A program made the position numbers and the translations under genes. Source: Xanthobacteraceae bacterium (GTDB taxonomy: Bacteria > Pseudomonadota > Alphaproteobacteria > Rhizobiales > Xanthobacteraceae). Taken from it: a stretch of DNA of 14,045 nt. The notes under the pieces were generated by a model, which searched no databases, was not told where the DNA came from, and saw only the letters and a program-made list of their open reading frames with translations. Location: positions 1 through 14,045 of the forward strand of contig JASHRR010001053.1 of the NCBI GenBank assembly GCA_030037185.1. The letters are read 5' to 3'. Shown in pieces: positions 7,529 through 13,856 of this stretch (its first letter is position 1; each line of letters starts with the position of its first letter).

Positions 7529-8039
7529 AACACTAACTTTAGGCCGTGATGAAGAAAAACGTGCTCGCTGGCTCATATCATGCAGGCGCCTGCAGAAGAA
7601 CACCCACGCCAGGCACTGTCCCGTAGGTGAGGGCAATTCCGCCGTTCAGCCGCGTCCAACACCAAGACCAAAATGGTACCGAATCCCAAAACCAGAAACA
7701 CGATTACATTTTCCGCCGCGCTCATGAGATCTGCTCGCGTTTCGACTTGGGAGCTGCGCCATTCCGCGAAGAATAATGCCGAAATTTCAATGGGATCATG
7801 CCAAAAAACGCGTCAGGGACATCCCACACAGCACGAACGGCTTCAAGACGACCGGGAACCGCTGTGGGAACCGCAGTGTGCGAGGTCCGGTTCCATGAGG
7901 CTCCTTCGATCGGCAAAGTCCGGACGGAGGCGAGTGAGGAAACACTTCGGCGGGCCTTCGTCCGCCTCATCTCATCGCATCTGCAAGTAATCGGACTGAT
8001 GTGCAATAAGGAGGTTATTAAGGCCCGAGCGTGAGCCGC
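7529..8039. other. Gap of about 510 nt, at most one small ORF
   Basis: Between the AT-rich secreted protein and the phosphatase stop. It contains a possible 50-aa membrane peptide on the minus strand (7573-7725) and a perfect 14-nt palindrome TGCAGGCGCCTGCA (7581-7594). Overlapping frames at 7722-8006 (-) and 7798-8034 (+) are both unconvincing. A strong Shine-Dalgarno-like AAGGAGG at 8008-8014 (+) is not followed by a suitable start. Confidence 0.4.
7573..7725 (-). CDS. Possible small single-pass membrane protein (50 aa)
   Basis: The frame begins MSAAENVIVFLVLGFGTILV and continues LVLDAAERRN, so it has one clear hydrophobic helix at about residues 8-23 followed by a charged segment, a layout usual for small inner-membrane peptides. 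The last 20 residues, rich in Cys and Ser, look less real. The frame is open further upstream without an ATG (reading EISALFFAEWRSSQVETRADL), so the true start may be non-ATG or the gene may be a fragment. No clear ribosome binding site. Its ATG overlaps by ATGA the stop of a doubtful upstream frame. Confidence 0.28.
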   Translation of the reverse strand: MSAAENVIVFLVLGFGTILVLVLDAAERRNCPHLRDSAWRGCSSAGACMI

Positions 8040-9641
8040 TTAGTCGCGGCGGGGGCGGCGCAGCGTGAAGGCTTCGAAAGGGGCCAACTGACCATCCGGC
8101 CCTACCACATCGTAATAGATGACCTTGATCGAGGTGGTGCCGCCGCGATCCGAGCCTGGATCGAGCGTGAATGCCGCAAAGCCATAGGCATGCGCGGCGT
8201 TTCGCACCGCCGACCAGGGCGCTTGCTCCTTGACATAGACAGATGGACGCTTGCCCGTCTTCGGGTCGGCTTCGCCGACGGTGGTGATCACCCGACACCC
8301 CGGCGGGTTGAAGAACAGCTGGTTCGACGGAACGGATGTCCCGCCGCCGCCGATGACCATGTGTACCGTTCCCTTGGTGGTGTCGATGACGTCAGTTGTG
8401 GTCGCCGCAGGCACCGGCGTCAGGGTGGCGTTGGATTCCCGGCCGCGGATCGGGTGCGAGCGTTCGTAGTGATGTTCATGCCCGCACACCACGAGGTCGA
8501 CACCATAGTTGTCGAACAGGGGCAGCCATTCCTCGCGAATTCCAAGGTCCGCGCCGTTGAACATGTCGGCCGTTGAGATCGCGACTTGGTGCATGCACAC
8601 GACGACCCAATCGACATCATGATCGCTGCGGGCAGCGGCCAATTCCTTTTCCAGCCAGGCCTTTTGAGCCCCCTGCGAATAGCCCCGGACGTAGGAATTG
8701 CCGCCGTCCTGGTAGCAGACGTCGTCGTTGGCGATGCTGATCACGCGCATCGAGCCAGCGGTGAAAGCATACCAAAGCCCCCGCGTGACCTCTGTCTGGC
8801 CGGCCACCTCCGGCAAAGAGAAATAGGTCTGATAGGCCTGATAGCCGATCGGTCCGTTGCCGAGTTCGTTTTCGTGGTTGCCAGCCGAAGGCATCCAGGG
8901 ACGCTTGCGGGCGCTTCGGCTGTTGTTGTCCCAGAAATCCCACCAGGTCCGTACCCGGTCCTCAGCGAGATTGGCGTAGCAGAGATCGCCGTTGAACAGG
9001 TGAAACAGAGGTTTGAGCCGCTCGACGCCGAGCGTGGTATCGCCCGCCGCCGGCGAGCCGAGATTGTCGCTCACATAAGGGGGATTCCGGATCGTCACGC
9101 CTTCAGGCGGCACGAACCTCTTGCCGAGCATCGGCGTGCTCTGATCGCCGAAGCTCGTGAACGTGAACGGCGCGCGGCCACGGGGAGAGGTGCGGAATGT
9201 CGCGAACTCCGGTGCCGCGCCGTCATGCATCGCACCGTAGAGATAGACGAAGTCGGCCTGCAGTCCATCGAGCTTCGCATGATAGGCGTAGACGATCTGG
9301 CCGGATTTCGCATCGGTGTAGCTGGCCGCCTTGGCCTCGACCGTTTGCTCGAGCTTGCCATCGAGATGCCCGAGCACAACACGGGGATTTTGAACGGGTT
9401 CAAGTGTGTGCCAGGACGCCACCATCTCCGACGATGCATCGGCGCCGAACTGCAGGTGCAGTCCAGCGACCGGAGGTATCGCCACCGGATCGGGCGATTG
9501 GCGCGAGGGGGATGCGGCCTCAGCGTCGCCGGTTCGGACGAAGGACGCCGCTACGACAGCCGCGCCTCCTACCCCTGCTGCAGCGAGCAGCTTGCGCCGA
9601 CTGAGATCGAGGTTGATTATTTCGGCGCCGTGCGTGGTCAT
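8040..9641 (-). CDS. Tat-exported purple acid phosphatase-like metallophosphoesterase
   Basis: A 533-aa calcineurin-fold phosphoesterase, probably a periplasmic phosphomonoesterase supplying phosphate. The N-terminus has a twin-arginine signal, SRRKLLAAAGVGGAAVVAAS (residues 14-33), with cleavage probable near AEA (40-42), so it is exported folded with its metals. An N-terminal fibronectin-like domain (about 50-150), as in purple acid phosphatases, precedes the catalytic domain. Metal-ligand motifs appear in order: GDQS (Asp166), GDLCYAN (Asp219, Tyr222), GNHE (Asn255), CMHQ (His351) and GHEHHYERSHP (His388, His390). Tyr222 is at the position of the tyrosinate that gives purple colour. The start at 9641 has AGGAAA upstream and a promoter about 30 nt further. 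It stands alone. Alternatives in the family are alkaline phosphatase D-type and phosphodiesterase activities; the motif order favours purple acid phosphatase. Confidence 0.93.
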   Translation of the reverse strand: MTTHGAEIINLDLSRRKLLAAAGVGGAAVVAASFVRTGDAEAASPSRQSPDPVAIPPVAGLHLQFGADASSEMVASWHTLEPVQNPRVVLGHLDGKLEQTVEAKAASYTDAKSGQIVYAYHAKLDGLQADFVYLYGAMHDGAAPEFATFRTSPRGRAPFTFTSFGDQSTPMLGKRFVPPEGVTIRNPPYVSDNLGSPAAGDTTLGVERLKPLFHLFNGDLCYANLAEDRVRTWWDFWDNNSRSARKRPWMPSAGNHENELGNGPIGYQAYQTYFSLPEVAGQTEVTRGLWYAFTAGSMRVISIANDDVCYQDGGNSYVRGYSQGAQKAWLEKELAAARSDHDVDWVVVCMHQVAISTADMFNGADLGIREEWLPLFDNYGVDLVVCGHEHHYERSHPIRGRESNATLTPVPAATTTDVIDTTKGTVHMVIGGGGTSVPSNQLFFNPPGCRVITTVGEADPKTGKRPSVYVKEQAPWSAVRNAAHAYGFAAFTLDPGSDRGGTTSIKVIYYDVVGPDGQLAPFEAFTLRRPRRD

Positions 9642-9670
9642 CGCTACGAGTTTCCTGTTGGCCGGAAGAG

Positions 9671-9699
9671 TTTATCGCAACTTGACGACAGTTCGGCAA
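9671..9699 (-). promoter_or_regulatory. Promoter of the purple acid phosphatase-like gene
   Basis: On the minus strand TTGCCG (9694-9699) and GATAAA (9671-9676) are spaced by 17 nt, the ideal sigma70 distance. The -10 box ends about 30 nt before the ATG. The spacer holds CTGTCGT, one near-match to a PhoB half-site (CTGTCAT), but its partner repeat is poor, so Pho control is only a suggestion. Confidence 0.45.
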
Positions 9700-9705
9700 A
9701 CCGGT

Positions 9706-9735
9706 CTCAGACTGATCCGGTGGTTGCAGTCTGAG
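9706..9735. promoter_or_regulatory. Perfect dyad upstream of the phosphatase promoter
   Basis: CTCAGACTG (9706-9714) and CAGTCTGAG (9727-9735) form a perfect 9-bp inverted repeat with a 12-nt centre. It begins 6 nt upstream of the -35 box of the phosphatase gene. The place and symmetry fit a dimeric activator site; a cruciform or decayed terminator is also possible. No regulator is identified. Confidence 0.4.
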
Positions 9736-10003
9736 CGCGGACTCGGCTCGCCGGCGACCTGGTACGAACTGATAAGCACTTGACACCCCCGTGCGCGCTC
9801 GCGCTGCCGGCGACCTGTTCCTTGAGGCTGCCGGAGCCTTACCGCTCTTCTCCGACGGCACCCAAAAAGGGCGGCGGCTTGCCCGCCTCCTTGCTTAGCT
9901 GCCACTTGGAACGCGTCGCTGCGCTCGGCGTTGGATTTTCGCGTGAGGCTGCCAGATGGGCGTCAACGCGGCCCGGCCTTTTAATCTCGTCACCACCCTC
10001 AAA

Positions 10004-10031
10004 AGGCCAGGCTTGGATTCAGTCCTGGCCT
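10004..10031 (-). terminator. Hairpin before the 83-aa ORF; possible minus-strand terminator
   Basis: AGGCCAGG (10004-10011) pairs perfectly with CCTGGCCT (10024-10031) around a 12-nt loop. On the minus strand the stem is followed by TTTT (counting the last stem base), so it could end minus-strand transcription such as that of the lipoprotein. On the plus strand it lies 4 nt before the ATG at 10036, where it would cover any ribosome binding site. Confidence 0.35.
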
Positions 10032-10035
10032 CAAG

Positions 10036-10287
10036 ATGGCGACGCGACCTCGAAAACGCCGTCTCAGCGCGAAGGCACGCCGCGCGTTAGAGCTGTGTGC
10101 CAGCAGGCCGCTCGGCGTCAGCGAACGGCTGTTGCTAGCCCGCGGCTTCTCCCGCCGGATGTTGATCGGCCTGGTCAAGCAGGGGCTCGCAACTCTGGTG
10201 TATGAGAAGGCTCGAGGAACGATCATCGAGGCCGGAAAGATGCAGATCACGGCTGCGGGGCGCAACGCTCTCGCGGCCGAGGACTGA
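10036..10287 (+). CDS. Small basic hypothetical protein, winged-helix-like
   Basis: An 83-aa protein of a type I associate with Bradyrhizobium-like genomes, function unknown. The N-terminus is strongly basic (MATRPRKRRLSAKARRALEL). The middle reads VSERLLLARGFSRRMLIGLV, a helix-turn-helix-like stretch, followed by KQGLATLVYEKARGTI and a C-terminal MQITAAGRNAL that resembles a wing and recognition helix ending as in MarR-like or winged-helix proteins. DNA or RNA binding is therefore plausible but inferred. No membrane segment or signal peptide. No Shine-Dalgarno is visible before the ATG because a perfect hairpin (10004-10031) sits there. Its stop is 2 nt from the convergent lipoprotein stop. 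Confidence 0.62.
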   Translation: MATRPRKRRLSAKARRALELCASRPLGVSERLLLARGFSRRMLIGLVKQGLATLVYEKARGTIIEAGKMQITAAGRNALAAED

Positions 10288-10289
10288 TT

Positions 10290-10706
10290 TCACCTGCAGG
10301 TCGTGCACCAACCTGGCTCCCCGGGCACCCGTTGGCTTCCTGGCCCTCCCAATCCTTGCTCCGCTATGCCAACCAAAAGGGCCGGGCTTTGCCTGCCTGC
10401 CGACCTGCTCAACGGCGCACCCGTCGCGGCGGCTAGTCTGTCCCCGGTTCGCCCCCTCGTGGTGCCGCCTGGCGCACCTGTTTCGAACCGGCAATTGATA
10501 CGTTCGGGAGTGCCCTGCTTGAAGCCCACCTGCTCGCACTTTTGGTCATGTGCCATCCAGGGCTTTTTGGAATCGTCCGAGCCGAAGCAGGCGCCAAGGA
10601 GGGGTGCCGAGACAACCGCGATGGAAGCAATCAGGGTCAACCGGCAACCACCACAATCAGTCAAGGTTCCTCCCGCGTGCGAAACGATGCCGGCGGCTTT
10701 TGCCAT
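10290..10706 (-). CDS. Small lipoprotein, C-terminus possibly frameshifted
   Basis: Predicted lipoprotein of unknown function. The hydrophobic segment LTLIASIAVVSAPLLGAC (residues 23-40) ends in a lipobox LLGAC with the lipidated Cys40. The mature part FGSDDSKKPWMAHDQKCEQV then GFKQGTPERINCRFE carries the C-x-x-x-GF-x-x-GT-x9-12-C pattern seen in short rhizobial lipoproteins. After CRFE the sequence becomes Arg/Gly-rich and poor in pattern. In the next frame, reading on from the same point gives KQVRQAAPRGGEPGTD and a stop at 10433, which looks more natural, so a 1- or 2-base indel at the AAA near 10487 may have extended the frame. The start at 10706 is the only ATG but leaves a long n-region; a TTG at residue 23 is possible. 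Convergent with the 83-aa gene. Confidence 0.5.
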   Translation of the reverse strand: MAKAAGIVSHAGGTLTDCGGCRLTLIASIAVVSAPLLGACFGSDDSKKPWMAHDQKCEQVGFKQGTPERINCRFETGAPGGTTRGRTGDRLAAATGAPLSRSAGRQSPALLVGIAEQGLGGPGSQRVPGEPGWCTTCR

Positions 10707-10861
10707 GCCGGGGCGGACCTCAGTGTGTAGCGCAGCTTGGAGCCACTAGCGCGTGCACAAATTGCTATTTCGCGATGAACGCCGCATCTCAGCGCCGAGC
10801 AGCGGCGTAGGCCAATACAGCGGGCCCGGCGGAAGGCTTCTTCGATCATTGCGAGGCGATA

Positions 10862-11062
10862 TCACATCTTGATCCGATAGTGTTCGCTGAGGTGACGGGC
10901 CCAGCCGCAGGTACAGCGCTCATATTTCTCATCGTCGGGGTCGGTGATCCAAGCGCGAAATCCGCCGTCGCCCAACACCCGGCGCGGCCTGATGTGATTG
11001 TGGACGATTATCTTGCCGCTCGGAACGACTTTCGGGACCAGGGTCAGATAGATTTCGCTCAT
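10862..11062 (-). CDS. Small hypothetical protein (66 aa)
   Basis: Not assigned to a family. The protein begins MSEIYLTLVPKVVPSGKIIV, goes on HNHIRPRRVLGDGGFRAWI, and ends CTCGWARHLSEHYRIKM. It is protein-like, with a balanced composition, a CxC pair (residues 50-52) and several His, which could bind metal. No signal peptide or membrane helix. A purine-rich AGAGGAAG runs right up to the ATG at 11062, a close but strong Shine-Dalgarno. The ATG overlaps by 4 nt (ATGA) the stop of a doubtful 70-aa frame upstream (11059-11271). No clear partner gene. Confidence 0.55.
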   Translation of the reverse strand: MSEIYLTLVPKVVPSGKIIVHNHIRPRRVLGDGGFRAWITDPDDEKYERCTCGWARHLSEHYRIKM

Positions 11063-11942
11063 CTTCCTCTGTCTTCAACAAAGCGCCGGATTGCGGCCGA
11101 CCTGAATTTCATGCCCTTGCATGACCGCGATTGCTGCCACCCTTTTGCATATCGCCGCCCCCAGCTGTGCTCCAGTTCGTCAAGCACACAGGTGCGCCCA
11201 TTTTTACGAGCGCAGCGACCATCTGCGGCCGCCGTTCTGAGGCCGTACGTTCCTGACGCTACAGCGCCCACTGGCGGAGCACGGCTTCGCAGCGCGCGGT
11301 CGGGTTAATCACGCCATCAAATGACCGGCCTACCTCCTTGTTTTGCATTGTAGGCCATCACGTTCCCGGATGCGGGTCTCTGACAATCGACCGTCGCCCC
11401 GTCACGCTGCCGATCCGGTGAATTGGGGCAGTTCAAGGCTACGATGTTTTCAACCACCTTTCTGCCGAATGGAATGGAGAGCAAATTAATATTCGGAAAG
11501 GTGCGTGTGCCCGGACGGCATGCGACCCCGGCCATCAGGCTGTCCCTGCGGCCATTCTGCACTTGGGTGTGGCCAACCGCGTCCCATCCGATACCCAGCA
11601 ACCTCGGCACACCCGCCCGGTTGTTGGACCGTCGAAGCGAGCCTCGACCGCGGATGCGTTTTGGCCGAATCAATCTGCGGCAGGCCAGGAGTTCTCTGCG
11701 CCTCGTCGCCAGCATCGCCACTGCGATTATGTCGCGATGATCCGGTGCGGAGCTCTCGGCCGGCACCGGGCTCCTCGTGCTATCGCGAGTTCGTCGGCGG
11801 CAGCCTGACTGAAGGAGATCGCACCACCCGGGTGGCTCCAATTGCGTAGCCCTCGATGATCCGACCTGCACCGCCTCTTTCTCAGTCACAAGGCCGCGCA
11901 CCTCCGAGAAGCCCAACGCCACCAGCAAAAAGCCGCCAGCGG
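11063..11942. other. Gene-poor region, only doubtful frames
   Basis: About 880 nt between the 66-aa gene and the cytochrome stop. Open frames exist on both strands (for example 11059-11271 and 11317-11946 on minus, 11423-11740 on plus), but none shows recognisable motifs, and the overlapping frames have similar quality. I see no RNA gene, array or transposon end. The DNA may be decayed. Confidence 0.4.
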
Positions 11943-11946
11943 TCAA
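11317..11946 (-). CDS. Doubtful ORF coupled to the cytochrome gene
   Basis: A 209-codon frame starting at a TTG that overlaps the cytochrome TGA by 2 bases (TTGA), an arrangement sometimes used for translational coupling. The first 30 residues (MTAGGFLLVALGFSEVRGLV and TEKEAVQVGS) look protein-like, but the rest is Arg- and Ser-rich and unpatterned. No family recognised. It may be only the first part of a former gene, or chance in GC-rich DNA. Confidence 0.2.
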   Translation of the reverse strand: MTAGGFLLVALGFSEVRGLVTEKEAVQVGSSRATQLEPPGWCDLLQSGCRRRTRDSTRSPVPAESSAPDHRDIIAVAMLATRRRELLACRRLIRPKRIRGRGSLRRSNNRAGVPRLLGIGWDAVGHTQVQNGRRDSLMAGVACRPGTRTFPNINLLSIPFGRKVVENIVALNCPNSPDRQRDGATVDCQRPASGNVMAYNAKQGGRPVI

Positions 11947-12320
11947 GGTTCGTTTGTGTGATCTTGTCGCAAGGTCATGATATAAGCGGTCACATCGGCG
12001 AGTTGGTCGGCTGTAAGCAGCGGGTTCGCCATACGCCCGTTCGTGGGCACTTGCGGCAGCGCGGCGATCGTGCGGCGCAACGATGCGGCCGTGACATTCG
12101 GCCGGTTGGCGATTTTCCGAAAGTCAGGCGCTCCGGTCAAAAGTGGTGGGAACCGCTGATCATCAGAGACAATGTGGCAACCGGTGCAGGCGTCTAGCGC
12201 CAACTTACGGCCGGCATCAGCGTTACCGCGATCGGCCCGTTCTTTGCCGTTCCCGGTGCCTGCAAGAATTGCGATAAGCGAAACGAACAAAGCGCTGATA
12301 AGGCGATTGTACGTTCCCAT
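11943..12320 (-). CDS. Exported monohaem c-type cytochrome
   Basis: Periplasmic class I cytochrome c of 125 aa, an electron carrier. A signal peptide (MGTYNRLISALFVSLIAILA, cleavage before about residue 25-30) precedes one haem-binding motif, CTGCH at residues 45-49, with His49 as proximal ligand. The likely distal ligand is Met97 in NGRMANPLL, followed by LTADQLADVTAYIMTLR, the typical C-terminal helix. The start at 12320 is chosen because TTGGAG lies 6 nt upstream and a signal peptide follows; a longer frame to 12374 has none. No dehydrogenase or oxidase partner is present nearby, so its redox partner is unknown; it may be the survivor of a larger locus. Confidence 0.88.
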   Translation of the reverse strand: MGTYNRLISALFVSLIAILAGTGNGKERADRGNADAGRKLALDACTGCHIVSDDQRFPPLLTGAPDFRKIANRPNVTAASLRRTIAALPQVPTNGRMANPLLTADQLADVTAYIMTLRQDHTNEP

Positions 12321-12635
12321 CTCGAACTCCAACACCCGAATAAGGTCGGGATCGACCCCACCAATCGCGACCATGCTCGGTCAACCTAGCTCGCAAAGGT
12401 TCAAGGTACAGGCGGCAAAGCTGATGGCAATACGGCGCCAGTGAGCGCCCTTTGCCTCCGACGCCGCGATGTGATTTTTCGCACGATCGGCCACCTGCCA
12501 ATCGCGACCAATGCGACGTACGGGAAGCCGTGTCCCCCGTGCCAATGGTTGTTCCGGTTACGCAATGAATTCTGCTCGGTATGCCGATCATCACGCCGTA
12601 CGGCCACGGTGTGGACGTGGACGCCCTCAACTATA

Positions 12636-12683
12636 ACGTCGGTGCTGGCAGGATGCGCCGTCGGCCAGGACTACATGATTTAA
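12636..12683 (+). pseudogene. Possible fragment of an outer-membrane efflux factor (NodT/OprM-like) N-terminus
   Basis: One plus-strand frame reads TSVLAGCAVGQDYMI and then a TAA. LAGCAVGxDY closely matches the lipobox and first residues of RND-pump outer-membrane factors, which usually read LAGCxVGPDYxxP. No proper signal start precedes it and similarity ends at the stop, so it is at most a scrap. A chance match of about ten residues cannot be excluded. Confidence 0.25.
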
Positions 12684-12777
12684 CCCCTGATCCGCCTAAT
12701 TCACGGTCTCTGGACAAGGCGTCACATTGGTGTTCGCGGAATTCGCGGGTAAAGGCGCCGCTTCCTCGTAGGCACCT

Positions 12778-12888
12778 TCAGGGTCTTCTTGCGCTTTGCT
12801 CATCTAATCGCCGCTTCTGCACGTGTTCCGAGCGCTCGGCGTACTCGCGTATCGTGTCTGCGCTCACGGTACCGACGGTATCGACATG
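12778..12888 (-). pseudogene. Possible C-terminal remnant of an IS200/IS605-type (Y1) transposase
   Basis: Between a TAG (12889-12891) and a TGA (12778-12780) the minus strand reads HVDTVGTVSADTIREYAERS followed by EHVQKRRLDEQSARRP. This resembles the end of TnpA Y1 transposases, where a strand ending in FVxTVG is followed by a turn and a helix DxTIxxYIxxQ. The rest of the protein is absent. The hairpin at 12936-12955, 45 nt upstream, would suit such an element. The assignment is from memory and tentative. Confidence 0.28.
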
Positions 12889-12935
12889 CTAGCGGGGCTT
12901 TGCGATTCGCTCAACCTCGCTTTCCTCACGCTCCT

Positions 12936-12955
12936 CCCGCGACTGAAGTCGCGGG
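12936..12955. repeat. Strong perfect hairpin, possible IS end or terminator
   Basis: CCCGCGAC and GTCGCGGG form an 8-bp perfect stem around TGAA (12944-12947). Hairpins of the form CCCGCGACTTCAGTCGCGGG are familiar at ends of IS200/IS605-like elements. A TTT follows on the plus strand, too short for a good terminator. No transcribed gene ends here on either strand. Confidence 0.45.
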
Positions 12956-13291
12956 TTTCCAGCGAGTGTTTTCCATGTCTCGATTAAGCGGCGGATTGCT
13001 GATCTTGGAGGCCGAGGTGGCGGGCCTGCGGCGGTCGCGGCGCTGTGGCTTTCCTGGACGTCGAGACGTGAGAGCGCAACGGGCTCACCGCGATCAGCTT
13101 ACGGCTCTGTGGAGGCGGAGGCCGCCGACCGAAGGCCCAGTGCGGTCCGACGGGACAGGGAAACGCGCTTGCAAGGGCGTGGCGGGCATTTGGACGGCGG
13201 CTGGTAGGCCGGCTAAAGGCTACCAACGCATCAGCACAAGTGGTCCACGGGTTTCTGGGTCCTGAAGAGCGGATAAGGAGCCTTAAGACAC

Positions 13292-13552
13292 TCAATGCAT
13301 CCACGGCTCGCGCGCGTTGTAGGCGAAGTCGTCCGCATAGTTCTGGATCATGCGCTTTGGCGGATTGGGCTCGAAGACGCGATAGGGAAACCCGTTCGCT
13401 TCGCAATAGCGATGGCTTCTTCCTTGGAGTCAAAGCGCATCTGCACCGGTCGCTGGGTGTCGACCGAACGGCCACCCCATCAGTGGCTCGACCGCTTTGG
13501 GCCCGTTCGAAGCCCCCGACTTGGCAGCGGCACGTATGCGTGCGGTGGTCAT
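13292..13552 (-). pseudogene. NDUFS4-like complex I accessory subunit (ETC complex I subunit), frameshifted
   Basis: Remnant of the small peripheral NADH dehydrogenase subunit found in mitochondria and alphaproteobacteria. From ATG at 13552 the first frame gives MTTARIRAAAKSG and then PKAVEPLMGW (to about 13472), the family's PLMGW motif. A second frame then gives SVDTQRPVQMRFDSKEEAIA (about 13469-13394), matching the usual SSDTxxQVRLxFDSKEEAxAYA. From 13393 the first frame resumes with GFPYRVFEPNPPKR, MIQNYADDFAYN and AREPWMH before a TGA at 13292-13294, matching the usual IEPKxPKR, YADNFxF and PWTH ending. Losing about two bases after MGW and one before GFPY explains the shifts and restores the frame, but the main frame has a TGA at 13430-13432. 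The N-terminal part is also about 14 residues shorter than usual. Probably inactive unless the indels are sequencing errors. Confidence 0.78.
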
Positions 13553-13855
13553 AAACGGCAAACCATCTGGCGATCCTTTTGGGCCCCATAGGTTGTGCAA
13601 ATTTCGGACACGTTCCGGGACGCCACCCGGTACACTTCACCCCGGCCTCACTGTTCGGCCTCGAGTCCCGCGGCGATTCGCCGGTCGCGGCGACCGGCGT
13701 TTTTGGGTCTGCGGCGAGCATGCGCGGTCTGATTTGCGCCCCGGCCTGGAGGCGAGCAGCGTCAGGGCGGCGGTCCTCGACAAGGGGGGCGCTTGTTTCT
13801 GGCGCCGACGGCAGCTCGTACACAGGTTGGACACCCAATGTGGACATTAGTAAGT
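13553..13855. other. Gap between the complex I pseudogene and the intron
   Basis: About 300 nt. It contains a strong plus-strand terminator (13679-13704) but no gene ending there, and forms the 3' exon side of the group II intron. No tRNA or protein motif recognised. Confidence 0.4.
13679..13704 (+). terminator. Strong intrinsic terminator without an obvious gene
   Basis: CGCCGGTCG (13679-13687) pairs perfectly with CGACCGGCG (13691-13699) across a CGG loop and is directly followed by TTTTT (13700-13704). It is the best intrinsic terminator in the window, yet no plus-strand gene precedes it. Either an unrecognised small RNA or small ORF ends here, or its gene was lost. Confidence 0.65.
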
Positions 13856-13856
13856 A

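Larger units (their letters stand above)
9642..10035. other. Intergenic region between divergent genes
   Basis: 394 nt between the phosphatase start (-) and the 83-aa ORF (+). It holds the phosphatase promoter (9671-9699), a 9-bp dyad (9706-9735) and a hairpin directly before the next ORF (10004-10031). Near 9868-9890 a GC-rich imperfect hairpin (minus strand GGCGG/CCGCC, with CTTTTT shortly after) is too irregular to call a terminator. No gene seen. Confidence 0.45.
12321..13291. other. Gene-poor region with mobile-element debris
   Basis: Nearly 1 kb upstream of the cytochrome without an intact gene. It contains a possible outer-membrane-factor fragment (12636-12683, +), a possible Y1 transposase tail (12778-12888, -) and a strong hairpin (12936-12955). 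The rest (12960-13291) has long open frames because of high GC, but no motif I can name. Confidence 0.4.

Noticed and set aside
7581..7594. Perfect 14-nt palindrome TGCAGGCGCCTGCA
   Set aside because: Too short and GC-rich to be meaningful alone; no T-run, promoter or matching site nearby.
7722..8034. Two overlapping frames (94 aa minus, 78 aa plus) in the gap before the phosphatase
   Set aside because: Neither has a ribosome binding site, recognisable motif or convincing composition, and they exclude each other.
8586..9734. Plus-strand open frame of 382 codons opposite the phosphatase
   Set aside because: It is the antisense of a clearly identified gene with full metal-ligand motifs; no motif of its own.
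11059..11271. 70-codon minus-strand frame whose stop overlaps the start of the 66-aa gene
   Set aside because: The ATGA overlap is attractive but the sequence is Arg/Ala-rich and unpatterned, and a plus-strand frame is equally open.
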